The position numbers were made by a program, and so were the translations under genes. A stretch of DNA of 12,218 nucleotides from an uncultured Bacillaceae bacterium (lineage in GTDB: Bacteria; Bacillota; Bacilli; Bacillales; Alkalibacillaceae): the NCBI GenBank assembly GCA_937958375.1, contig CALGNY010000105.1, forward strand, positions 1 through 12,218. Direction: 5' to 3'. Below the pieces are notes generated by a model. That model searched no databases, was not told the DNA's origin, and saw only the letters and a program-made list of their open reading frames with translations. Below, one piece after another: positions 6,717-12,218 of this stretch; the first letter of the stretch is position 1, and the number at the start of each line of letters is the position of its first letter.

Positions 6717-7436
6717 TTATTCTTCGGAATCTTCCTCATCATCCTCTAACTCGGAACTTGATTCCTCTTCCTCTGAATCAGAACTTGATTCGTCTTCTTC
6801 TCCATCTGAGTCGGAGTCATCATGGGAATGTTGTTGGTCCTCTTGTGAGTCATCCGGCTGGTCGTCATCTGATAAGCTCGGCTGCTCTCCATCGGTTTGA
6901 TATTTGACAGAGACATCGGTAATGCCGAATTCATCGCGAGCCATCTGCATAATATGGTTTGCGTCTGTTTTTGATAGTTCATTGGCCATCACGGTAACGT
7001 TAACGCGATCTTCATCTTGCCGGACGAGTACGTCTTGGAAATCCTTTTCCTGAATAATCATCTTTTCGAGCAGAGATTCCTTTTGAGAGGCTGTTTCTAG
7101 CGAATAAATTTGGTTCATGGCATCGTTCTTTTCTTCACTGGTCGCTGTCGTCGAAGAAATCACTTCTGATAGCTGTTCTTTCAGCTCACTTCTTGAATCT
7201 TCTGTTTCAAGGCGAATCGTCTGGAAATAGTCATCTGTTGCTAACTCGGAGACAACAAAGTTTTCTCCCATCGATTCATCACCTGCTTCACCTTCAGAGC
7301 GTTCATCCTCCTGCTGATCCTCATCACCATCTGTCATGGCAACCTGGTCATCCCCCGGGAGCATATAATAGACACTCAACACAATTAATAGACTTAACAT
7401 CGTAATTAACCAAACTGTTTGTTTTTTCAAAACCAT
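6717..7436 (-). CDS. spoIIIAH: Stage III sporulation protein AH with an acidic C-terminal tail
   Basis: A mother-cell membrane protein whose extracellular domain meets forespore SpoIIQ across the intermembrane space, forming the channel needed for sigma-G activity and for holding engulfing membranes. The 239-residue protein has one N-terminal membrane segment (about 7-26), an acidic spacer (29-58), and the conserved ring-building domain (about 60-181, related to EscJ/PrgK-type domains). A tail from 182 to the end follows, made almost only of Asp, Glu, Ser and Gln with no Lys or Arg. B. subtilis SpoIIIAH is about 218 residues and, as I recall it, ends near its folded domain, so the tail looks like an addition. 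AAGGAGG (7443-7449) lies 6 nt upstream and inside the last codons of spoIIIAG, whose stop is separated from this ATG by one base. A terminator follows. Confidence 0.94.
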   Translation of the reverse strand: MVLKKQTVWLITMLSLLIVLSVYYMLPGDDQVAMTDGDEDQQEDERSEGEAGDESMGENFVVSELATDDYFQTIRLETEDSRSELKEQLSEVISSTTATSEEKNDAMNQIYSLETASQKESLLEKMIIQEKDFQDVLVRQDEDRVNVTVMANELSKTDANHIMQMARDEFGITDVSVKYQTDGEQPSLSDDDQPDDSQEDQQHSHDDSDSDGEEDESSSDSEEEESSSELEDDEEDSEE

Positions 7437-7437
7437 T

Positions 7438-8064
7438 TTACTCCTCCTTACTTTTAGGCATCACTGCAATTCGGTGCGTTGATACATCCAATAACCGAGA
7501 TACAGCATCAATTACCATTTGCTTGCTTTGAATTTGATCAACCCCTTCAGCAGTAATCAGGACTCCCCGCACTCTAGGATTTTTTGTTTGAATCAATAAT
7601 GGTTCTTCATTGTTATTTTTTCGGATGAGCACCGTTTGATCTTCCACTGTTTCATCTTCGACCGTTCTTGTTCCCCCGCTTTGATCGTTTTCATCGGTTT
7701 TTTGATAGCTGGTTGTTTGATTTTTATCGTATATTTTCAAGTCAGAAGAATCGAGTTGAACGACAACTTGTACATTTGAAACGCCCGCTAACGTATTGAG
7801 AACCTCGGTCAGTTCTTCTTCCATTCTGTCCTCGACCATGGAGATTTGATTTTCTGCATTCCCACTCGCTGAGTCTTTCTCTTCATTCTTTAACCAAACT
7901 TCCTGCTCATCACTTAAAGGAACTTCTTCTTCATTTGAATCTGAAAAAATATTTGAAATGAGAAGAAATAGAAGGCCAATTAAGCCGATTAAGAGAATGT
8001 ATGACTTTTTGGAAGGTTTTTGACCGTCTTCAGTTTTGGTTTGAAACCATTGCTTCAGACTCAA
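7438..8064 (-). CDS. spoIIIAG: Stage III sporulation protein AG
   Basis: A component of the SpoIIIA-SpoIIQ channel. The B. subtilis homologue assembles into a large multi-subunit ring through a ring-building domain in the intermembrane space. The 208 residues show a short cytoplasmic N-terminus, one membrane helix (about 21-40), an acidic linker, and then the ring-building region from about 74 to 202. This region includes a long polar insertion (about 105-160) and a conserved PRVRGVLITAEGV segment (163-175). The start is TTG at 8064, the only TTG start in the window, with AAGGAGG (8072-8078) 7 nt upstream. The spoIIIAF stop TAA lies 3 bp before it. The 3' end contains the spoIIIAH ribosome-binding site, a strong sign of translational coupling. 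It is slightly shorter than the B. subtilis protein (about 229). Confidence 0.93.
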   Translation of the reverse strand: MSLKQWFQTKTEDGQKPSKKSYILLIGLIGLLFLLISNIFSDSNEEEVPLSDEQEVWLKNEEKDSASGNAENQISMVEDRMEEELTEVLNTLAGVSNVQVVVQLDSSDLKIYDKNQTTSYQKTDENDQSGGTRTVEDETVEDQTVLIRKNNNEEPLLIQTKNPRVRGVLITAEGVDQIQSKQMVIDAVSRLLDVSTHRIAVMPKSKEE

Positions 8065-8067
8065 GGT

Positions 8068-8664
8068 TTATCCTCCTTCCCATTCAATTTCAATAGCTTG
8101 AAGAGGAAGTTCTAGTAATGTAGAAATGGTTTTTATGATTTCTTCGTCTTGGTTGGATTGGTCTGTCGTCGGTTGCCTTGGAATCGACACACGCTCCACA
8201 GGCTCGATCAAACCATCCTGCGTTTCTTCAAGCGTAAAGGTAAGTAACTCCATTTGAGGCTCTTCCATTGATTCTGGTTTGTCCATTTGGATGGAAAGGT
8301 CGTGAATAGCTACACCATAAGTTTCGATCAACTCCTCACTTACGATATTTTCAACTTGTTCTTCTAGCTGTTCTAATATATATGCATCAGTTGAAGCTTG
8401 TATTTCTTTTTTTTTATCAGAAATTTCTTCTTCGATGTCTGGGCTCGTTTGCAAGTAATCTTCTACCTGTATTTCAGAAATGATTTGTTCCGGTTCCACT
8501 TGGAAGATCGTTTTGATTGGGTGAAGAAATAATAGAAAAATAATTAATCCGAAAACGAGTTTCACTACCTTTTCATGCGAATTCTTGGGAATCAATAGAG
8601 ACACGATGGTAGCCAAGAATATAAATAGAATGATTTGTGACACCCAATCCATAATAAAGGACAT
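8068..8664 (-). CDS. spoIIIAF: Stage III sporulation protein AF
   Basis: A mother-cell membrane component of the SpoIIIA complex. The 198 residues hold two N-terminal membrane helices (about 8-26 and 33-50), then a soluble region. The soluble region starts with a charged helical stretch (KKKEIQASTDAYILEQLEEQVENIV) and continues as an alpha/beta domain that ends in IEIEWEGG, close to the B. subtilis sequence. The homologous domain is structurally related to ring-building motifs. ATG 8664 has AGGGAGGT 7 nt upstream; a second ATG four codons in is possible but less well placed. It lies 13 bp after spoIIIAE and 3 bp before the spoIIIAG start. Confidence 0.92.
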   Translation of the reverse strand: MSFIMDWVSQIILFIFLATIVSLLIPKNSHEKVVKLVFGLIIFLLFLHPIKTIFQVEPEQIISEIQVEDYLQTSPDIEEEISDKKKEIQASTDAYILEQLEEQVENIVSEELIETYGVAIHDLSIQMDKPESMEEPQMELLTFTLEETQDGLIEPVERVSIPRQPTTDQSNQDEEIIKTISTLLELPLQAIEIEWEGG

Positions 8665-8677
8665 GCCGAGAACCTCC

Positions 8678-9844
8678 CTAGCGAATCATTAACGATAGAT
8701 TGCTGACAATGACGAGCATGACGATCGAGAAGAAAAACATTAATGACATCATCAACAGAGCGACGAGAATATAAAGAATGTATTTTCCCATGACTTCAAT
8801 CAGTTCGACGACCGGACCGTCGGCAATCGGCTGCAACACCGCTGAGGTTACTTTATAAACGAGTCCGATGACTAATACCTTCAAAACCGGAAAGAGCGTA
8901 ATGATTAGAATGATGACCACACCAGCTGCGCCGACTGCATTTTTCATCAATACGGAGGCAGATAAAACAGTGTCGGTCGCATCCGTGAACATTCGTCCAA
9001 TAATCGGGATAAAGTTGCTCGTCACAAACTTCGCAGCTTTTATGGCGAGCCCATCCGATACAGCTGCGTTCACCCCTTGAAAGGACATCAAGGATACAAA
9101 CAACGCCATAAAGGCTCCCATAATGACAAAGGCAACGTATTTAAACAAGTCGGCTAACCGCGAAACATTGAATTCTTCATTCACAAAACTAGCTATATGT
9201 AAAATCGCAGAGATGAATAAAAGTGGCAGGACGATTTTCGTGACCAAAACGCCAGAGACTTGGGTGAACAGGAGAATGATCGGTTGAAAAAAAGCAACGG
9301 TTGCCACATTACCGAACGCTGCCATCAAACTGAGCATCAACGGCAACATTGCAAACATAAAGTGACTGAGCGAGTTGATCGTTTCGGTTGTATAATTGAC
9401 GACTTGATAGAAACTAGAGATCGCGATGGTCAGCAGCACACCGAAGATCACCAAATAGCTAATCTTGCTGACTGCCCCATTTTCGAATGAACCGACGAGA
9501 ATTTTCAAAAACACACTCATCAGCGCCAACAAGAACAACATGCCGATCAATTTGCCGTTGGTTTGCCATTCCTCCAAAAAAAATAATAAAAATCCATTCA
9601 GCCAGTCTTTCAACGAAAAAATCGACCCATCTTTTACGGCATCCAACCAATGCTCATCGGGTGATAATGGTATGAAATCTCGATATTCCCTTAATGCATC
9701 CTGCCAGTAGACTTGGATTTCTTCTGTGTCGATCCACTCCTCGTTGATTTCCAGTCCTTCCGGTTGATTAACCGTTTGAGCCGATAGCGATCCTTGAAAC
9801 GTAAAAAACAGGATAACGACTGAAATGGCGATTATGAACCTCAT
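8678..9844 (-). CDS. spoIIIAE: Stage III sporulation protein AE
   Basis: The large polytopic membrane protein of the SpoIIIA complex, thought to be part of the export or feeding-channel core in the mother-cell membrane. The 388 residues (B. subtilis about 399) begin with a signal-peptide-like segment and a plausible cleavage after SLSA (about residue 22), then an acidic extracytoplasmic region to about 95. Several hydrophobic segments follow (about 98-117, 128-148, 160-180, 186-217, 235-255, 303-333 and 355-383). The conserved loop around NFIPIIGRMFTDATDTVL (277-294) is typical of the family. ATG 9844 has AAGGAG 8 nt upstream, 16 bp after spoIIIAD. Confidence 0.95.
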   Translation of the reverse strand: MRFIIAISVVILFFTFQGSLSAQTVNQPEGLEINEEWIDTEEIQVYWQDALREYRDFIPLSPDEHWLDAVKDGSIFSLKDWLNGFLLFFLEEWQTNGKLIGMLFLLALMSVFLKILVGSFENGAVSKISYLVIFGVLLTIAISSFYQVVNYTTETINSLSHFMFAMLPLMLSLMAAFGNVATVAFFQPIILLFTQVSGVLVTKIVLPLLFISAILHIASFVNEEFNVSRLADLFKYVAFVIMGAFMALFVSLMSFQGVNAAVSDGLAIKAAKFVTSNFIPIIGRMFTDATDTVLSASVLMKNAVGAAGVVIILIITLFPVLKVLVIGLVYKVTSAVLQPIADGPVVELIEVMGKYILYILVALLMMSLMFFFSIVMLVIVSNLSLMIR

Positions 9845-9860
9845 CCAAAAGACTCCTTTG

Positions 9861-10253
9861 TTACTGCGGAATAAATGACATCAATGTTTCGAGAATTGTA
9901 ATGAATATCGGCAAGGCCAAAAGTAAAATAACGAGCTTTCCGACCAAGTCAACTTTGACAGCGACTGAATTCAAATTCGCATCTTTCAATAGTTGTGAAA
10001 TGAATTCCGTTAAATAGGCTACACCGATCACTTTGATGATCGTATCCAGGTGGAGGAGGGAAACATTGAATTTCGAGACAACCTGTCCAAATAAATCAAT
10101 CAAATGATCGACTTGATTCAATACATAAAGGAAAACAATAATCCCCAGCAGTAAGACGAGAACAAAGCCGATCGATTCATTCTGCTCCCGTACGATGATA
10201 ATCAAGAGTGCCGCTACCATAATCAATACGAATAATTGTAAAATCGAGCTCAT
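9861..10253 (-). CDS. spoIIIAD: Stage III sporulation protein AD
   Basis: A small integral membrane component of the SpoIIIA complex, 130 residues against about 133 in B. subtilis. Hydrophobic segments fall at about 4-21, 27-46 and 105-125, with an amphipathic region between. The segment GVAYLTEFISQLLKDANLNSVA (77-98, key residues AYLTEF) is a family hallmark. Its ribosome-binding site is weak: only GAGGG about 10 nt upstream, overlapping the spoIIIAC stop region. It may therefore rely on ribosomes arriving from spoIIIAC, whose stop is 13 bp upstream. Confidence 0.93.
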   Translation of the reverse strand: MSSILQLFVLIMVAALLIIIVREQNESIGFVLVLLLGIIVFLYVLNQVDHLIDLFGQVVSKFNVSLLHLDTIIKVIGVAYLTEFISQLLKDANLNSVAVKVDLVGKLVILLLALPIFITILETLMSFIPQ

Positions 10254-10266
10254 AGATTACCGACCC

Positions 10267-10476
10267 TCAAAAAATCATTTGTAATAAAAAGACTGACTTG
10301 ATTTGGTTAAATAGGCGAGATAAATAATCGATCACAATGACCAAAACAATGATAAAACCGATGAGGGTAGCCCAATGTGCGATATCTTCTTTCCCCATTT
10401 GTTTCAAGACCGTATGGATAATCGCAACAATGATTCCTATTCCAGCGACTTGAAATAATATATAAATGTCGTGCAT
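10267..10476 (-). CDS. spoIIIAC: Stage III sporulation protein AC
   Basis: A 69-residue membrane protein of the SpoIIIA complex with two hydrophobic helices (about 5-25 and 36-55) separated by a polar loop (LKQMGKEDIAHW), as in the family (B. subtilis about 68 residues). It is related in fold to SpoIIIAD. ATG 10476 has an unusually G-rich GGGGGGAG ribosome-binding site with 6-nt spacing. It starts 17 bp after spoIIIAB and ends 13 bp before spoIIIAD. Confidence 0.93.
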   Translation of the reverse strand: MHDIYILFQVAGIGIIVAIIHTVLKQMGKEDIAHWATLIGFIIVLVIVIDYLSRLFNQIKSVFLLQMIF

Positions 10477-10493
10477 GGATTGCTCCCCCCGTT

Positions 10494-11006
10494 TTATATC
10501 AAAATTAAGACGATCAAAATGCCCGTCAGGAACCCTAGCGTCCGGCTCATGCCCGCAAAACGTCTTTCTTCTTCGATCGCCTCATTTAATTGCCTGTGCA
10601 AATGAATGGATGCCAATTCAATCTGTTTTTTCTGTTGGATCAAATCGTGCATGCCAAGTGAATGGCCAAATTGATGTAAAATATGGAGATCTTTTTTTGT
10701 CAAAGCCAGTCGGTTTTTAGAATGCTCGAGCGTTTCCGTCCAAACGTGTTGAAGTGGTTGATTGGTTTTGGCCATTCGCCCACTCATCTCTTCAAAAAAA
10801 GTTGAAACAGGTTTACTCAGTTGTTCGGTAAGAATTTCAAATAAACCTTGGATGGGTACTTTTCCGTATGACATTTCCGCTTCCATCAATTGCAATGCTT
10901 GGATGCACTCTCTGATCTGCTTTGTTCTTCCGCGGTATTTGTTTGACCGTTCAAGACCTACCCACGTGCACGTGAATAGGATGAGGATGACGCCGATCCA
11001 TTTCAT
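10494..11006 (-). CDS. spoIIIAB: Stage III sporulation protein AB
   Basis: A membrane-anchored SpoIIIA component with a cytoplasmic helical domain related to type II secretion GspF, expected to pair with the SpoIIIAA ATPase. The 170 residues (B. subtilis about 171) have a hydrophobic N-terminus (3-18) followed by the conserved GLERSNKYRGRTKQIRECIQ, a helical middle (EAEMSYGKVPI), and a C-terminal membrane segment (about 154-170) preceded by EEERRFAGMSRTLGFLTG. ATG 11006 has AAGGAG with 8-nt spacing. The first 56 bp overlap the 3' end of spoIIIAA in another frame, longer than a simple coupling overlap. Confidence 0.94.
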   Translation of the reverse strand: MKWIGVILILFTCTWVGLERSNKYRGRTKQIRECIQALQLMEAEMSYGKVPIQGLFEILTEQLSKPVSTFFEEMSGRMAKTNQPLQHVWTETLEHSKNRLALTKKDLHILHQFGHSLGMHDLIQQKKQIELASIHLHRQLNEAIEEERRFAGMSRTLGFLTGILIVLILI

Positions 11007-11940
11007 TCCGCATACTCCTTGTCATACCTTTCATTTCTTCAAACTGCTGATTATAGACCGCCTTAATTGTTCCGGGTTTTCCGTGAGCATCCAATAAAAT
11101 AATCCGTTGAATCGCCCGTTCTTTAATCAAAGGCTGTATGGAGGGTCTCTTTTTGATATCTCCGATAGAGCTCCCATGAACACTACAAACCAAATTTACA
11201 CCTGCATAAATTGCCTCCAGCAATCCTCTTGTGTCTTGTTCGTTCCCGATTTCGTCTACCGCGATTACCTCGGGTGCCATGGAACGAATCATCATCAAAA
11301 TGCCTTCTGCTTTTGGGCAATTCGACATGACGTCAGTCCGCTGGCCAACAGGCTGCTGGGGGATGCCTTCATGAGTTGCAGCAATTTCATTCCGTTCATC
11401 AATCAGACCGACCCGATGGTTAGAAAACCCATTTTCTCCATCACTGATTTGCCTGATCAGATCTCGAAGAATCGTTGTCTTTCCACTTTTTGGAGGTCCA
11501 ACAATCAATGTATTCAAGAAACGTGAATGCTTGTCCTTAACATAAGGCACTAGGTGTTCGGCCGAACCGATTACAGCCTTCGCAATCCGAATATTAAAGG
11601 AAGAAATATGATTGATCGCTTTGATCTTCCCATCTTGAACATTGACCGAACCGCTCAATCCGATGCGGTGCCCACCAGGCAATGTAATGAATCCTTTTTT
11701 CAATTCTTCTTCCAACCGGTAGACGGAATGCTGACTGATTCGGGCCAGAAACTCTCTTGATTCTGCACGTGACAGGTGGAGTTCTTCAATAAATTGAGAG
11801 CCCTTATGCATAACGACTTCGACAGGTCGATTGACTCTCAAACGAATTTCTTCTATTTCCTTCAGATGTTCATTCGGAATCGAATCTACTAGTTTCTTTC
11901 TCATCAACGGTGAGAGCAAGTCTAAAATTTCCTTCAGCAT
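10951..11940 (-). CDS. spoIIIAA: Stage III sporulation protein AA, secretion-type ATPase
   Basis: The cytoplasmic ATPase of the SpoIIIA complex, related to secretion and pilus ATPases, acting in the mother cell during engulfment. The 329 residues include an N-terminal domain (EEIRLRVNRPVEVV), Walker A GPPKSGKTT (148-156), GLIDERNEIAA (about 178-188), GQRTDV (199-204), Walker B VIAVDEIG (225-232) and SVHG (253-256). B. subtilis SpoIIIAA is about 307 residues; here the C-terminus runs on with a basic, His/Pro-rich end (HPHPIHVHV) inside spoIIIAB. The frame is open up to 11988, but the sigma-E -10 (11967-11974) and expected start site near 11960 lie downstream of that codon. Start ATG 11940, with AGGGGGG 5 nt upstream, is therefore chosen. 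It heads the operon. Confidence 0.95.
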   Translation of the reverse strand: MLKEILDLLSPLMRKKLVDSIPNEHLKEIEEIRLRVNRPVEVVMHKGSQFIEELHLSRAESREFLARISQHSVYRLEEELKKGFITLPGGHRIGLSGSVNVQDGKIKAINHISSFNIRIAKAVIGSAEHLVPYVKDKHSRFLNTLIVGPPKSGKTTILRDLIRQISDGENGFSNHRVGLIDERNEIAATHEGIPQQPVGQRTDVMSNCPKAEGILMMIRSMAPEVIAVDEIGNEQDTRGLLEAIYAGVNLVCSVHGSSIGDIKKRPSIQPLIKERAIQRIILLDAHGKPGTIKAVYNQQFEEMKGMTRSMRNEMDRRHPHPIHVHVGRS

Positions 11941-11966
11941 CCACACCCCCCTGCTTGTCTTACCTA

Positions 11967-11993
11967 ATTCTATGAATACTCTTATCAAGTTAT
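11967..11993 (-). promoter_or_regulatory. Sigma-E promoter of the spoIIIA operon
   Basis: On the minus strand, ATA (11991-11993) is followed after exactly 16 bp by CATAGAAT (11967-11974). This fits the mother-cell sigma-E pattern ATA, 16-18 bp, CATANNNT. It lies about 26 bp before the spoIIIAA ATG, leaving a leader of about 20 nt that just holds the ribosome-binding site. The spoIIIA operon is known to be sigma-E dependent in B. subtilis. Confidence 0.8.
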
Positions 11994-12119
11994 GCTAGTT
12001 AGTATTGGTTGGTAATGTGTGTATTGGTGTGGGTGGTTTTGTTCAGAAGAGGGAGTTTTTTCTTAGTTACAAAGAAAACTTAGAAGGTGACAGGGCGAGG
12101 TTTCTCTTTCGGTAAGTGT
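11994..12119. other. Non-coding stretch upstream of the spoIIIA promoter
   Basis: No supported gene. It contains a 48-nt segment (11996-12043) with no C on the plus strand, G/T-rich, just upstream of the sigma-E promoter. Next to it (about 12055-12082) is an imperfect AT-rich inverted repeat (AGTTTTCTT-type arms around TAACT) without a U-run, so not a convincing terminator. Confidence 0.4.
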
Positions 12120-12218
12120 TTATCAGTAGTTAGGCTGTGTTTATCGGCAGTTACAACGCATTTATCGGCAGTTACACCACGGTTATCGACAGTCACACCG
12201 CGGTTATCGGCAGTTACA
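12120..12218. repeat. 21-bp tandem repeat array (partial, runs off the window)
   Basis: The anchor TTATCGGCAGTTACA (plus strand) or close variants starts at 12120, 12141, 12162, 12183 and 12204, exactly 21 bp apart each time. The copy nearest spoIIIAA (12120) is the most diverged, and the last is cut by the window edge. Because 21 is a multiple of 3, each frame gives a heptapeptide repeat. On the minus strand an open frame (12080-12218, no start visible) reads as VTADNRG-like heptads ending at TAA 12080-12082. I cannot tell whether this is a real coding tail or a frame-preserving non-coding repeat. Confidence 0.85.

Noticed and set aside
6631..6900. Plus-strand Ser/Glu-rich open frame with a glycine-tyrosine start region
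   Set aside because: It is the antisense shadow of the acidic SpoIIIAH tail and its terminator; low complexity keeps the frame open.
11941..11988. Longer SpoIIIAA start at 11988
   Set aside because: The codon lies upstream of the sigma-E -10 and predicted transcription start, there is no ribosome-binding site for it, and the extra 16 residues do not resemble the family N-terminus.
12055..12082. AT-rich inverted repeat as a terminator for an upstream gene
   Set aside because: Arms are unequal (two extra A residues), the stem is almost all AT and no U-run follows on the minus strand.
12120..12218. CRISPR array
   Set aside because: The 21-bp period has no distinct variable spacers; units are near-identical end to end, so this is a simple tandem repeat.

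Overview
The window is a chromosomal segment of a spore-forming member of the Bacillota, most likely a Bacillaceae relative. The full spoIIIAA-AH sporulation operon, accB-accC-yqhY and nusB-folD-xseA-xseB-ispA occur in the same order and orientation as in Bacillus subtilis. All recognisable genes are on the minus strand, so the biological reading direction runs from position 12218 to 1. The strongly acidic SpoIIIAH tail and acidic patches in other proteins would suit a halotolerant or marine genus, but that is inference.

Layout in transcription order. (1) 12218-11941: a 21-bp tandem repeat array cut by the window edge, a 48-nt tract with no C on the plus strand, and a well-formed sigma-E promoter. 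(2) 11940-6717: spoIIIAA to spoIIIAH, eight tightly packed or overlapping genes for the mother-cell part of the SpoIIIA-SpoIIQ channel, closed by an intrinsic terminator at 6644-6673. (3) 6603-4230: a sigma-A-type promoter, then accB and accC (biotin carrier and biotin carboxylase of acetyl-CoA carboxylase) and the Asp23-family gene yqhY, closed by a strong 15-bp terminator hairpin at 4181-4221. (4) 4180-3927: an AT-rich spacer of roughly 300 bp with a perfect inverted repeat and weak promoter candidates. (5) 3926-162: nusB, folD, xseA, xseB and ispA, an operon linking transcription antitermination, one-carbon folate metabolism, exonuclease VII and isoprenoid precursor synthesis. (6) 151-1: immediately after ispA, a strong extended -10 sigma-A promoter that would launch a GC-rich RNA able to form several hairpins. 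It is cut by the window edge; dxs is the expected next gene.

The gene content is conserved and mostly ordinary. I see no mobile element, CRISPR array, tRNA or rRNA. The points most worth a second look are the promoter-driven structured RNA after ispA, the 57-residue acidic SpoIIIAH tail, the frame-preserving 21-bp repeats upstream of spoIIIAA, the long spoIIIAA/spoIIIAB overlap, and substitutions in two conserved FolD motifs. Several start codons were moved downstream of the longest open frame on the basis of ribosome-binding sites, promoter position and family N-termini: ispA, xseB, xseA, yqhY, accC, accB and spoIIIAA.
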